64,000 nt of DNA from Bacillota bacterium (GTDB taxonomy: Bacteria > Bacillota > Clostridia > Oscillospirales > Ruminococcaceae), in contig JAEZTV010000006.1 in NCBI GenBank assembly GCA_023421245.1, positions 1 through 64,000 on the forward strand, written 5' to 3'. A model generated the notes under the pieces. That model ran no database searches. It was given only the letters and a program-made list of their open reading frames with translations, and was not told where the DNA came from. Positions 43,284-52,155 of the stretch are shown piece after piece; position 1 is the stretch's first letter; the number at the start of each line of letters is the position of its first letter. Made by a program: the position numbers and the translations under genes.

Positions 43284-44087
43284 ATGGCAAATCAAACGGC
43301 ATGGGAACGCATAGAGATTGTCCGTACGCAGGGCAGGCCCATAGTTCCCGAGTATATCGATATGATCTTTGAGGGCTTTACCGAGCTTCATGGCGACCGC
43401 CTATACGGCGACGACAGCGCGGTGATCGGCGGCATAGGTATGCTTGCCGGTAAACCTGTTACCGTCATCGGTCATGTCAAGGGAAGAAACCTTGCGGAGA
43501 ACAAGCATGCAAACTTTGCCATGGCACATCCCGAGGGCTACCGAAAGGCGCTGCGGCTTGCAAAACAGGCGGAAAAATTTGCGCGTCCTGTCATCTTTTT
43601 TATCGATACCCCGGGCGCGTTCTGCGGTGTGGAGGCGGAAGAGCGCGGGCAGGGCGAGGCGATTGCAAAAAATTTATTTGAGCTTTCGCAGCTTAAAACG
43701 CCGATTGTTTCGGTGGTGCTGGGTGAAGGCGGCAGCGGCGGTGCGCTTGCGCTTGGCGTGTGTGATGAGCTTGCTGTGCTGGAGAATGCCATATATTCGG
43801 TAATATCACCACGCGGCTTTGCGAGCATACTATGGAAGGATGCCGCACGCGAACGAGAGGCGGCGAATATTCTTAAAATAACTGCGGAAGATATGCTTAG
43901 ACTGGGTGTATGTGAGCATATTATAAAAGAACCGGAAGGCGGGGCGCACAACAACCCGCAAGAGGCGGCAAAAGCCATTAAAAACTACCTGATTCACGCC
44001 TTAAAAAATATTTCTCAAATATCACTTGATAGTTTGCTTACAAATAGGTATTATAAGTATAGAAAAATTGGGGTTTACACAGAATAA
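43284..44087 (+). CDS. accA: Acetyl-CoA carboxyltransferase subunit alpha
   Basis: A 267-residue partner of AccD. ELHGDRLYGDDSAVIGGIG, GHVKGRNLAENKHANFAM-type pieces, FIDTPGAFCGVEAEERGQGEA (as PGAFCG and ERGQGEAIAKN) and GEGGSGGALALGVCD are present. It is somewhat shorter than the E. coli protein (about 319) at the N terminus, as is usual in Clostridia. The last 25 or so codons turn A/T-rich with Asn, Tyr and Lys, then the frame ends without a terminator before acpP. Confidence 0.95.
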   Translation: MANQTAWERIEIVRTQGRPIVPEYIDMIFEGFTELHGDRLYGDDSAVIGGIGMLAGKPVTVIGHVKGRNLAENKHANFAMAHPEGYRKALRLAKQAEKFARPVIFFIDTPGAFCGVEAEERGQGEAIAKNLFELSQLKTPIVSVVLGEGGSGGALALGVCDELAVLENAIYSVISPRGFASILWKDAAREREAANILKITAEDMLRLGVCEHIIKEPEGGAHNNPQEAAKAIKNYLIHALKNISQISLDSLLTNRYYKYRKIGVYTE

Positions 44088-44212
44088 TCCTTTTTTTCTA
44101 TGTGCAGCCTTTAGTACACCCCGTAGTATAAGCAATGCACCAACAAAATGTTAGGCAGACCTTGCCGCTTTGCATGTGCTTGTCAATTATATTAAACTAG
44201 GAGGATACTTAT

Positions 44213-44440
44213 ATGGTATACGAAAAGGTAAGGCAGATCATCTGCGACCAGCTTGATCTCGAAGAGGATGTAGTAACAATGGAGGCAAATATCCTTGACG
44301 ATTTGGGAGCCGACTCGCTGGATGTCGTTGACCTTGTAATGAGCCTGGAAGAGGAATTTGATATTGAAATTCCCGACGAGCAGGTTGAGAATATCAAAGC
44401 CGTAGGAGATATTGTTAAGTATATCGAAGCCGAGATATAA
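44213..44440 (+). CDS. acpP: Acyl carrier protein
   Basis: A 75-residue, very acidic protein with the phosphopantetheine site LGADSLDVVDLVM; Ser35 carries the prosthetic group. AGGAGG lies 8 bases before the ATG. It closes the fab/acc operon and is followed by a strong terminator. A 125-base gap from accA could carry its own promoter, which would fit the high ACP demand, but I do not see a clear one. Confidence 0.97.
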   Translation: MVYEKVRQIICDQLDLEEDVVTMEANILDDLGADSLDVVDLVMSLEEEFDIEIPDEQVENIKAVGDIVKYIEAEI

Positions 44441-44469
44441 CAGCCCTGCTAAACTGAATATGTTATTGC

Positions 44470-44495
44470 GGGCAGGACGTGTTCCTGCCCTTTTT
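44470..44495 (+). terminator. Terminator of the fab/acc operon
   Basis: GGGCAGGA, 5-base loop, TCCTGCCC, TTTTT. Confidence 0.9.
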
Positions 44496-44512
44496 CGTGC
44501 CTTTTTGATGCT

Positions 44513-45373
44513 TTATGCAGTCGGCATGCCGGATGCGTTTGCATAACTTTCGTATTGCTGTGAAAAGAACCGTTGGTGCCAAGTGCTTTGGTGAAGCTCG
44601 CTTAAATGCAGCAGTCCCATTGCGCCGTACTGGCGCACAAGCCCGTTAAAGTTATCAAGCTGGTTATGACCAAGCCCAACGCGCTGGCCTGCCGTTGCGT
44701 GGTATACCATTGCGTTTAAATTTACCTTAGGACGCCAGCCCGACTGAATTCCGCAATAGTAAAGATATCCAAGCAGCATACTGTCATCCTCAAAACAGGA
44801 TTTGCCGGTTAAAAACCTTGGGTTATATCCGCCCGCCGCACGCAGTGCCTGTGCACGGTGTACGCAAGGGTTGTTAAACCCGTGTACAATGCGGTCTTCA
44901 GCAAGCTCCTCTAAAAAATCGCGGGTAATTCCACCGGACGGCAAGGGCGCCGACCGGTTTGAAAAGGGAATGACTCCTCCGTTGTTGATAATGCCCGAGC
45001 TTATCATCGGCTCGTTATTTGCGTCAAGATAAGCGCATAGAATATCGGCCCAGTGAGGGGTAAACAGCATATCGGGGTGCAGCTCGCTGATGTAGGCGAT
45101 GTCGGGCAGGGTGTTCCAGATATACTCAAAGCATGCCTGCCTGCCAACCGTAGTGCCGGTATTTTCGCCCGACCCGATGATGTGCGTCTCAAGGTCGTAG
45201 CCGCCCAGCAGTGTGTGAACCTGTTCATTGCACAGGCACCCCTGATTGTATATGATTACCGGCGCCCGCCCGCCTTTCGCAAGCGAACCAAGACAAGCGC
45301 AAACGAGTGCGATGTCCTGTGCGTGATATTGCTCTCGGATAAAAAACAGCAGGGTGTGTGCCAGTTTGCTCAT
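44513..45373 (-). CDS. GT-A-type glycosyltransferase (family 2-like)
   Basis: A 286-residue protein with a GT2-like nucleotide-binding start (DIALVCACLGSLAKGGRAPV, then VIIYNQGCLCNE) and an acidic DISELHPDML-type stretch where a D-x-D-like motif is expected, followed by GGYNPRFLTGKSCFEDDSMLLG, a typical acceptor/catalytic loop with ED. It would add a sugar to a cell-surface glycan on the cytoplasmic side of the membrane. Its ATG overlaps the stop of capG (TAATG), so it is coupled to the UDP-L-FucNAc genes and L-FucNAc transfer is a reasonable guess. No signal peptide or membrane segment is present. Confidence 0.65.
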   Translation of the reverse strand: MSKLAHTLLFFIREQYHAQDIALVCACLGSLAKGGRAPVIIYNQGCLCNEQVHTLLGGYDLETHIIGSGENTGTTVGRQACFEYIWNTLPDIAYISELHPDMLFTPHWADILCAYLDANNEPMISSGIINNGGVIPFSNRSAPLPSGGITRDFLEELAEDRIVHGFNNPCVHRAQALRAAGGYNPRFLTGKSCFEDDSMLLGYLYYCGIQSGWRPKVNLNAMVYHATAGQRVGLGHNQLDNFNGLVRQYGAMGLLHLSELHQSTWHQRFFSQQYESYANASGMPTA

Positions 45374-46512
45374 TATGCATCCTCCTTGTGCGGGTGGGTT
45401 TTGTGCCAGGTGTAACGGTTGATGATATGGGTATAGCTTTGAATCAGGCGCACCACCTTGCCCGATACATTGACGTCCTGATAGTCTGTGATAGGGGGCT
45501 TCTGCTCAGGTGGTGCTGTGGCAAGCGCAATGGCTTGCAGAATATCTCTTGCGGTAATTCCGCCGATAACCATGGATCCCTTGTCAAGCGCTTCCGGCCG
45601 CTCTGTACTGGTGCGCAGGAGCACGGCCGGAAAGTTTAACAGCGCGCTTTCTTCGGCAAGCGTACCGCTGTCTGACAGCACACACCGCGCCTGTGTTTGC
45701 AGGTGGCAGTAATCAAAAAATCCAAACGGACGCAGCGGACGCACCAACGGGTGAAAGTCAAAACCGCGCATCGCTATCTTTGCTGTGCTGCGCGGATGCG
45801 CAGAATAGATAACCGGAATACCATGCTCCCGGGCAACCGCGTTGACCGCGTGCATGAGTGATAGAAAGTTTTCGCTGTCGTCAATATTCTCCTCGCGGTG
45901 CGCACTCAGCAAAAAGTATTCACCGGGTAAAACTCCGAGCGCCGAAAGCACATTGCTCGATTGAATGCGGGCTGCGCTTTGCCCAATGACTTCGGCCATC
46001 GGCGAACCGGTGACAAATATCCGCTCGGGTGCAAACCCCTCGCGTATAAGATACCTGCGGGCATGCTCGGTGTAGGGCAGGTTAACATCGGAGATATGGT
46101 CAACAATACGGCGGTTAATCTCCTCGGGCACATTGAAATCAAAGCAACGGTTGCCGGCCTCCATGTGAAAGATGGGAATCTTCAGCCGCTTTGCCGATAT
46201 CGCGGAAAGCGCCGAGTTTGTATCGCCCAAAACCAGCAGGGCATCGGGCTTTTCGTTTACCATGATATCGTAGGAGGATGCGAGGATGTTGCCCATCGTT
46301 CTGCCTAGGGTATCGGACGCACAGCTTAGATAATGGTCGGGTGCGCGGATGTCAAGCTCATTAAAAAAGATTTGGTTTAGCGCGTAATCCCAGTTTTGAC
46401 CGGTATGCACCAGAACATGCAGAAAGCTGCGGTCACACGCCTTAATGCAGGCCGACAGCCGAATAATCTCAGGGCGGGTGCCTACAATTGTCATCACCTT
46501 AAGCCTTGGCAT
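45373..46512 (-). CDS. capG: UDP-sugar 2-epimerase (CapG/WbjD type)
   Basis: A 379-residue protein of the WecB fold. It begins LKVMTIVGTRPEIIRLSACI, with HTGQNWDYALNQIFF near 38, LVLGDTNSALSAI near 93 and FHMEAGNRCFDFNVPEEINR near 116, all UDP-GlcNAc 2-epimerase features. In context after capE and capF it should carry out the C2 epimerisation that completes UDP-N-acetyl-L-fucosamine. On sequence alone it could be a plain UDP-GlcNAc 2-epimerase. GGGAGGCG precedes the ATG. Confidence 0.88.
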   Translation of the reverse strand: MPRLKVMTIVGTRPEIIRLSACIKACDRSFLHVLVHTGQNWDYALNQIFFNELDIRAPDHYLSCASDTLGRTMGNILASSYDIMVNEKPDALLVLGDTNSALSAISAKRLKIPIFHMEAGNRCFDFNVPEEINRRIVDHISDVNLPYTEHARRYLIREGFAPERIFVTGSPMAEVIGQSAARIQSSNVLSALGVLPGEYFLLSAHREENIDDSENFLSLMHAVNAVAREHGIPVIYSAHPRSTAKIAMRGFDFHPLVRPLRPFGFFDYCHLQTQARCVLSDSGTLAEESALLNFPAVLLRTSTERPEALDKGSMVIGGITARDILQAIALATAPPEQKPPITDYQDVNVSGKVVRLIQSYTHIINRYTWHKTHPHKEDA

Positions 46513-46548
46513 AAAATGCGCCTCCCTTCTTGTGCGGAATGCTCCGGT

Positions 46549-47652
46549 TTACGGCAAGCGATAGGTATCCGGCCTGCTTGCGTCAAACCATTCGTTTGCC
46601 CAAATTAGTACAACAAGGTCGCACTCCGCGGTATTGGCAATCGAGTGCAGCATGCCGGGCGGGATATCCACCGCCGTAAGGTGTTCACCATCGATGGGGA
46701 TGACAGCGGGCGCGCTCCCTGCCAGAGGGGTTAATGTAATCTCACCCCTGCCGCTTACGGCAAGAAACCGCTCTGCTTTGGTGTGATGGTAGTGCCCGCC
46801 CTTCACTTGGTGCGGCGCAATGCGGTTAACCGATACCTGTCCGCCGTTATTAAGACGCAGAAATTCTGCAAACGCGCCGCGGCTGTCCGCGTGCACAGTA
46901 AGCGGGAAGGAAAGGTGTTCGGGCGGCAGATGGCTTAAATAGGTGCTGTACAGCCGCTTGGTTAGCAGATGGCCCATATCGGGGAGGGTACCGCGTGTGC
47001 GCGCTTGCGGAAAACCCGCGATACAGCACGCAAGCCAGCCCACCGTAACGGCCTCTATCGGATGAACCGCATAAATGCCCGAGGGCATTTCAGTGAAAAG
47101 GCGCAGGGTGCGGAGAAACTCATCTACCACATCATCGATATAGACAAGCCGAGCCACCGCATCCGGATCGTTAACGGGTAAAACCTGCCCCTTTGCCGCC
47201 GCGCTGCAAAAGGTGGCAACGACGCTGTTGTAGTTTGGCCTTGACCATTTGCCAAATACGTTGCCAAGGCGGTAGATCAGCACCCTTGTGCCGTGCGCGT
47301 GACCATACTCAAGCAACAGGCGCTCCGCTGCACGCTTGCTGTTTGCGTAGGGGGTATTGTATTGTGCCTGAATCGAGGACGCAAACACAATGGGTGCATA
47401 ATTTTTTGCTTGCTGCAAGCATTTGATCAGCAGCGCCGTAACGTCTTGGTTTTGCACAAACTGTGCGGGATCATCCGGCCGGTTCACTCCGGCAAGATGG
47501 AATATGAAATCGCAGTCGGCCGCATACTGTACCAGCTGCGCGGGGCCGCTGTCCTTGTCATACTCATATACCACGATATTGCCGAGCGTACGCAAGGCGG
47601 CACAGAGATTTTTGCCGATAAACCCATGAGCACCGGTGACCAGCACCGTCAT
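46549..47652 (-). CDS. capF: Bifunctional SDR reductase with cupin domain (CapF/WbjC type)
   Basis: A 367-residue two-domain protein: an N-terminal SDR part (VLVTGAHGFIGKNLC, FHLAGVNRPDDP and NSKRAAERLLLEY) and a C-terminal cupin with the metal-binding HQVKGGHYHHTKAERFL. That fusion is diagnostic of CapF, which acts on the CapE product in two steps to give UDP-N-acetyl-L-talosamine-type sugar for CapG. The ATG at 47652 overlaps the capE stop by four bases and matches the family start MTVLVTGAHGFIG; an upstream start is unlikely. Confidence 0.92.
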   Translation of the reverse strand: MTVLVTGAHGFIGKNLCAALRTLGNIVVYEYDKDSGPAQLVQYAADCDFIFHLAGVNRPDDPAQFVQNQDVTALLIKCLQQAKNYAPIVFASSIQAQYNTPYANSKRAAERLLLEYGHAHGTRVLIYRLGNVFGKWSRPNYNSVVATFCSAAAKGQVLPVNDPDAVARLVYIDDVVDEFLRTLRLFTEMPSGIYAVHPIEAVTVGWLACCIAGFPQARTRGTLPDMGHLLTKRLYSTYLSHLPPEHLSFPLTVHADSRGAFAEFLRLNNGGQVSVNRIAPHQVKGGHYHHTKAERFLAVSGRGEITLTPLAGSAPAVIPIDGEHLTAVDIPPGMLHSIANTAECDLVVLIWANEWFDASRPDTYRLP

Positions 47653-48668
47653 ACCGTCCACTCCTTCAGCGCATCGGTGACGTATCTGCACCGCAGCAGC
47701 TTTTCTTTTACGCCCGCAACATCCAGCCGCTCGGTGTTTTCTGAGGTATATTCTGCGGGTGCGCCCAGACGGCCATCACCGCGGCTAAAATACTTTGCGT
47801 AGTTCAGGTCGCTGCTTTCCGCGCCGACACGGTAGAAATCGCCCATATCCACAGCGCGGGCACTCTCTTCGCGGGTGAGCAGCGTCTCGTGCAGCTTTTC
47901 ACCAAGCCGCACGCCGATGCGGTGGATTCGCACGGGAACCTCGAACAGCTCGCACAGCCCCTGCGCGAGCGTGCCGATGGTAGCGGCAGGCGATTTTTTC
48001 ACGATGATATCGCCGGCTTGTGCGTGCTCAAACGCAAACAATACAAGCCCTACCGCTTCATCGAGATCCATCAAAAACCGCGTCATGCTGTCATCCGTTA
48101 CCGTCAGCGGCAGCCCTGATTTTATCTGGCCGATAAACAGCGGAATGACCGAGCCGCGTGACGCCATCACGTTGCCGTAGCGTGTTGCGCAGATAAGCGT
48201 TTCGCCGCTGCCCGACGCGCGTGCCCGCGCAAGCATGGTTTTCTCCATCATGGCTTTTGATATTCCCATCGCGTTAATGGGGTATACCGCCTTGTCGGTG
48301 GAAAGACACACCACACGCGCTACACCTGCCTCTATGGCGGCAGTCAGCAGATTATCGGTGCCGAGCACATTGGTCTTCACCGCTTCAAGCGGAAAGAACT
48401 CGCAGCTTGGCACCTGTTTAAGCGCGGCGGCGTGAAAGATATAGTCCGCGCCCCGCACCGCGGATTTGATGCTCTCTTTATCGCGGATATCGCCTAAAAA
48501 GAACCGCAGGCGCTCATCACCGTACCGTCTGCGCATGTCGTCTTGTTTCTTTTCATCGCGTGAAAAGATGCGTATTTCGCCAATGTCTGTGGGTAGAAAT
48601 CGGTTTAACACCGCACCCCCAAACGAGCCGGTACCGCCTGTTATCAGCAGGGTTTTATCCCGAATCAT
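47649..48668 (-). CDS. capE: UDP-GlcNAc C4,6-dehydratase/C5-epimerase (CapE/WbjB type)
   Basis: A 339-residue SDR. LLITGGTGSFGGAVLNRFL, then FSRDEKKQDDMRR, HAAALKQVPSCEFFPLEAV-type pieces (AAALKQVPSCE), and NAMGISKAMMEK, where Met replaces the usual catalytic Tyr as in FlaA1/CapE, then Lys. These place it in the inverting 4,6-dehydratase group. It begins the FucNAc pathway from UDP-GlcNAc. The ATG at 48668 was preferred to an upstream GTG at 48692. First gene of the four-gene unit capE-capF-capG-glycosyltransferase. Confidence 0.92.
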   Translation of the reverse strand: MIRDKTLLITGGTGSFGGAVLNRFLPTDIGEIRIFSRDEKKQDDMRRRYGDERLRFFLGDIRDKESIKSAVRGADYIFHAAALKQVPSCEFFPLEAVKTNVLGTDNLLTAAIEAGVARVVCLSTDKAVYPINAMGISKAMMEKTMLARARASGSGETLICATRYGNVMASRGSVIPLFIGQIKSGLPLTVTDDSMTRFLMDLDEAVGLVLFAFEHAQAGDIIVKKSPAATIGTLAQGLCELFEVPVRIHRIGVRLGEKLHETLLTREESARAVDMGDFYRVGAESSDLNYAKYFSRGDGRLGAPAEYTSENTERLDVAGVKEKLLRCRYVTDALKEWTV

Positions 48669-48788
48669 TGTGTTTATCACCAGCCTTTGCACATCAAATA
48701 AATATGCCTATGCTAAAGCACACAATTGATGAAAACGGCAGAAACAAGCTGTTTTTATCAGTTTAGGCATTTGTGAATGTATATGAAT

Positions 48789-48835
48789 CACTTAAAAATG
48801 TCGTGAAAGCCGCACGGTGGCTGCGCTTTTTAATT
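48789..48835 (-). repeat. Partial copy (E) of the dispersed hairpin repeat
   Basis: CTTAAAAATGTCGTGAAAGC followed by CGCACGG resembles the tail and second hairpin arm of copy C (CTTAAAATAAATACG...AAAGCCGCACGG). Confidence 0.4.
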
Positions 48836-48973
48836 ATTCAGCAAATATTCAGTAAAGCGTGTGTTCAGTCTCGTTTGATTTGTTTTTGTTGAAGCGGCAA
48901 TCAATACATACTATTCACGGTTATTGTTTGGTGCGCCCGCAAAATGGAAAATTGGGTGACGGCGTAAAGAAAA

Positions 48974-49000
48974 GACGCCCGATTGCTCGAGCGTCCATCG
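48974..49000 (-). terminator. Terminator of the glg operon
   Basis: On the minus strand GACGCTCG, 6-base loop, CGGGCGTC (one G-T pair), then TTTTCTTT (48966-48973). Confidence 0.75.
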
Positions 49001-49043
49001 TTTGTATTCGGTTTTGAAATTGGCACGGGAAGCGGCTCCCGGA

Positions 49044-50636
49044 CTACATCTCACGGTACAGCGCCTCGTATTGCTTGGCGGATTTCTCCCATGTAAAGTC
49101 GCTGGTCATCGCAGCATGCTGCACGGTATGCCATGCGGTCTTGTTGTGGTAGCAGGCGTGCGCGCGCTGCAGTGCATCCAGCATATCATGCGCGTTATAG
49201 GTTTTAAAGGTAAAGCCGTTTCCGTTATCCCCAAAATCGCGGATGGTGTCGCGCAGGCCGCCCGTTTCCCGCACGATGGGAATGGTACCGTAGCGTGCCG
49301 CAATCATCTGCGCAAGCCCGCACGGCTCACTTTTTGAGGGCATCAAAAACAGGTCGGCGCCCGCATAGATTTTTTGCGCAAGGTCGGGCAGAAATCCCGC
49401 GACAAAACGGACGCTGTGGGGGTATTTTGCCTGCATGGTATGAAAGAACTCCTCATACTGATGCTCACCGGTGCCAAGTATGACAAACTGGCTACCCATA
49501 TGCACCATATCCTCAAATACATACCGCACAAGATCAAGCCCCTTGTGTGCAACAAGGCGGGAGATGATTGCAACAAGCGGCGTACCCTGCTCCGGCAGCG
49601 AGAGCGACTGCAGCAGCTGCCGCTTGTTCTCCTCTTTTTTTTCAAGGGTGGTTACATCAAAGTTCTCATATAGCGCAGGGTCGGCGGCGGGGTCAAATCT
49701 CTGCGTATCCAGCCCGTTGAGGATGCCGGACAACTTATACGAGCGCGCCTGTAAAAAGCCGTCAAGTCCATGCGCAAACCAAGGGTTCATAATCTCCCGG
49801 GCGTAGGTGGGGCTGACGGTCGAAACACGGTCGCACAGCTCAATGGCGGCCTTCATCAGGTTCAGGCATCCGTCAAATTCCAAAATGCGCTCCTCTTTTG
49901 CGTCGATGCCAAACACATCGCCGAGTATCGCCTTGTCGTATATGCCTTGGTATTGGATGTTGTGTATGGTGAACAGCGTTTTGACATGGCGGTACTCCTC
50001 ATATCCGCGGTATTGCAGATTGAGGTAGACGCAGGCAAGCGCGGTCTGCCAGTCGTTAAGGTGCAGGATGTCGGGGAAGAAGCCGATCGCGCGCATCATA
50101 TCTACAATCGCTTTGGAGAAATACGCAAACCGTTCACCGTCATCGGGATAACCGTACAGCGTGTCGCGCTTAAAATAGTATTCGTTGTCGAGAAAATAGT
50201 AGGTGACGCCGCCCTGCTTTGCCGTAAAGACGCCGCAATACTGCTTACGCCACGCAAGCGAAACCTCAAAACTGGTTACGAACTGCAATGTCTCGCGCAG
50301 CTCTTTCTTCATGGTGCCATATAGCGGTACCACCACGCGGCAGTCCACACCGTTTGCAAGCAATGCTGCGGGCAGCGCACCTGCTACGTCCGCAAGCCCG
50401 CCTGATGCAATGTACGGCTGTGCTTCACTGGCACACAGCAGCACTTTAAGCCTTGGCGCTTTTTTTGGTGTCCTTTTTTTTGTGATGGATGTCCCGTTCT
50501 TTGCCGCGGAACGGCTTGATGCTGCGGTTGTCGTTTTCGGCTTCGGGACCGCTTCCTTCTTTGGCTTTACGGGTGCTGCCATTTTTTCTGTTGATGCCGC
50601 AGTGGTGTGCGGCATATTTTTTGAAGTCTCGCTCAT
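49044..50636 (-). CDS. glgA: Glycogen synthase with basic N-terminal extension
   Basis: A 530-residue GT5 starch/glycogen synthase that uses ADP-glucose. The catalytic part starts at about residue 62 with LKVLLCASEAQPYIASGGLADVAGALP in pieces (ASGGLADVAG holds the ADP-glucose-binding pattern, normally K-x-G-G-L) and includes the family's usual EEx-type C-terminal motif (SKSEPCGLAQM). Before it are about 61 residues of Lys/Ala/Thr/Pro/Ser low-complexity sequence (for example VKPKKEAVPKPKTTTAASS and ITKKRTPKKAP) that typical GlgA proteins lack. The ATG at 50636 has AAAGGAGGAG upstream, so the extension is likely real. Note that the motif reads S-G-G-L here rather than K-T-G-G-L. Confidence 0.9.
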   Translation of the reverse strand: MSETSKNMPHTTAASTEKMAAPVKPKKEAVPKPKTTTAASSRSAAKNGTSITKKRTPKKAPRLKVLLCASEAQPYIASGGLADVAGALPAALLANGVDCRVVVPLYGTMKKELRETLQFVTSFEVSLAWRKQYCGVFTAKQGGVTYYFLDNEYYFKRDTLYGYPDDGERFAYFSKAIVDMMRAIGFFPDILHLNDWQTALACVYLNLQYRGYEEYRHVKTLFTIHNIQYQGIYDKAILGDVFGIDAKEERILEFDGCLNLMKAAIELCDRVSTVSPTYAREIMNPWFAHGLDGFLQARSYKLSGILNGLDTQRFDPAADPALYENFDVTTLEKKEENKRQLLQSLSLPEQGTPLVAIISRLVAHKGLDLVRYVFEDMVHMGSQFVILGTGEHQYEEFFHTMQAKYPHSVRFVAGFLPDLAQKIYAGADLFLMPSKSEPCGLAQMIAARYGTIPIVRETGGLRDTIRDFGDNGNGFTFKTYNAHDMLDALQRAHACYHNKTAWHTVQHAAMTSDFTWEKSAKQYEALYREM

Positions 50637-50687
50637 GAAATGTCTCCTCCTTTGGTGCGCCTGCGCGGTTATGCCGCACAGGTAAAA

Positions 50688-50707
50688 GCGCCGCAAGCGC
50701 GGCGCTG
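50688..50707 (-). repeat. Short perfect hairpin between glgD and glgA
   Basis: AGCGCCGC, 4-base loop, GCGGCGCT; on the minus strand it is followed by only TTTAC, so it is a weak terminator or an mRNA-stabilising element. Confidence 0.5.
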
Positions 50708-50754
50708 CAGCCTGCAATATCATTTTGTTATACAACTGCCATACATAAAGGCAA

Positions 50755-50808
50755 AAAAGCCTATCTTAAAAACGCAGCTGCTTTGCAGCGAAGCCGCAGG
50801 CAGATAAA
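50755..50808 (+). repeat. Short dispersed repeat, copy 3
   Basis: GCTGCTTTGCAGCGAAGCCGC resembles the core of the segments near 31.1 and 53.46 kb. Confidence 0.35.
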
Positions 50809-50868
50809 CTATACGCCAGTGCACAGCATGCCTATCACTTTTTATAGCAGGGCGGCCTTACAAAAGCA

Positions 50869-51996
50869 TTAAACCACGCTGCCCTTTGCAACAAACAGCG
50901 GGTAGGAGAGGTATCCCATCAATGTGCGGTTGTCCTTTATGGTAACATCTTTGTCGGTAATACAGTAGCCAAGCGTACTGTTTTCGCCAATAAAGGTATC
51001 CTGCATTACAATGGAGTTTTGCACCTTTGCGCCCTTGCCCACGGTTACGCCGCGAAACAGCACCGAATTTTCTACCTCACCCTCAATGGTGCAGCCGTCT
51101 GCAATCAGCGAGTTAGATACCTTCGAGGCAAGCCCGTACTTCACCGGCATGTCGTCACGCACCTTGGTGTAGATGGGGCGGCCCGGTAAAAACAGCCCAT
51201 CGCGTATCGGCTTTTGCAGCATCAGCATATTTGCGTCGTAGTAATCGCGCATACTGTCCACCTTTGCGCAAAAGCCCGTGTACTCATAGCCAAAGATGCG
51301 CAGCTGCGAAGCACGTGCCTGTAAAACGTCCTTCTCCATGCTGTACAGGTTACGGCTCATGTTTTCGACCACCAGACGCTCAAGCAGGGCCTTTTCCATA
51401 ATCATCAGGTTAATGGATACAGACTGCTCCCCTTCTAAAACAGGGTTCAGCATAACATCGGTTACCCTTGCATTATTATCGCATACGAGCACGGTGGATT
51501 CGCGCGAATTCTCTGGGGTAACCAGTTTTTTCTGGTAGGCGACGGTAATCTCCGCCTGCGTTTCAATATGTGCGTCTAGCATCTTTTTAATGTTGATGTT
51601 AAAGATCATATCGCAGTCGGCAAGCACCACATAGCGTGCGTTTGAATGCTTGATAAAGCCCATAATACCAGACAGCGCTTCAATTCTGCCGCGATAGATG
51701 CCGGCGGAGGCTGTGTTGCCAAACGGCGGCAGAATAAACAGGCCTTCGCGTTTTCTTGCAAGGTCCCATTCGCGGCCCGAACCCAAGTGATCCATCAGCG
51801 ATTGGTAGTTGCTTTTTGTAATAACACCCACCGACTGGATGTTAGAGTTTACAAACGAGGACAGCGTAAAATCAATAAACCGGTACCGTCCGCCAAATGG
51901 AACCGAGGCCATTGTGCGTCGTTCGGTCAACTCACGCAGTGCCTCATCGTGCATATTAGAGAAGATAATACCGAGCATCTTTTTTCCGTCTTGCAT
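50869..51996 (-). CDS. glgD: GlgD subunit of ADP-glucose pyrophosphorylase
   Basis: A 375-residue paralogue of GlgC. It begins GIIFSNMHDEALRELTERRT, so the Gly-rich GGxGxRL nucleotide-binding motif of GlgC is missing; later it keeps VPFGGRYRFIDFTLSSFVNS and a C-terminal hexapeptide-repeat beta helix (ADGCTIEGEVENSVLFRG). In Firmicutes GlgD is thought to be a regulatory partner that raises GlgC activity. The ATG at 51996 was chosen among three in-frame ATGs: the first (52008) directly follows its ribosome site, the third is a little inside. Lies between glgC and glgA. Confidence 0.9.
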   Translation of the reverse strand: MQDGKKMLGIIFSNMHDEALRELTERRTMASVPFGGRYRFIDFTLSSFVNSNIQSVGVITKSNYQSLMDHLGSGREWDLARKREGLFILPPFGNTASAGIYRGRIEALSGIMGFIKHSNARYVVLADCDMIFNINIKKMLDAHIETQAEITVAYQKKLVTPENSRESTVLVCDNNARVTDVMLNPVLEGEQSVSINLMIMEKALLERLVVENMSRNLYSMEKDVLQARASQLRIFGYEYTGFCAKVDSMRDYYDANMLMLQKPIRDGLFLPGRPIYTKVRDDMPVKYGLASKVSNSLIADGCTIEGEVENSVLFRGVTVGKGAKVQNSIVMQDTFIGENSTLGYCITDKDVTIKDNRTLMGYLSYPLFVAKGSVV

Positions 51997-52155
51997 ACTA
52001 GTAACCATGCCTTCCCGATTTTCTGCGTGCGATGCAAAAAACCATACTTCAAAGTGGGGTGCTGCTGTAAAAAGGATATCCTGTTGTTTTTAGCTGTACA
52101 GTGAGCAGGCTTTACAGTGAAAGGTGATGTAAAGGCTGCCCCGTTTACAGGGGGG

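Larger units (their letters stand above)
48669..49043. other. Intergenic region between capE and glgA
   Basis: About 375 bases, A/T-rich, without a credible gene. It contains a partial repeat copy (E) and the glgA terminator. A promoter for the cap genes should lie here, but I see no good -35/-10 pair. Confidence 0.5.
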
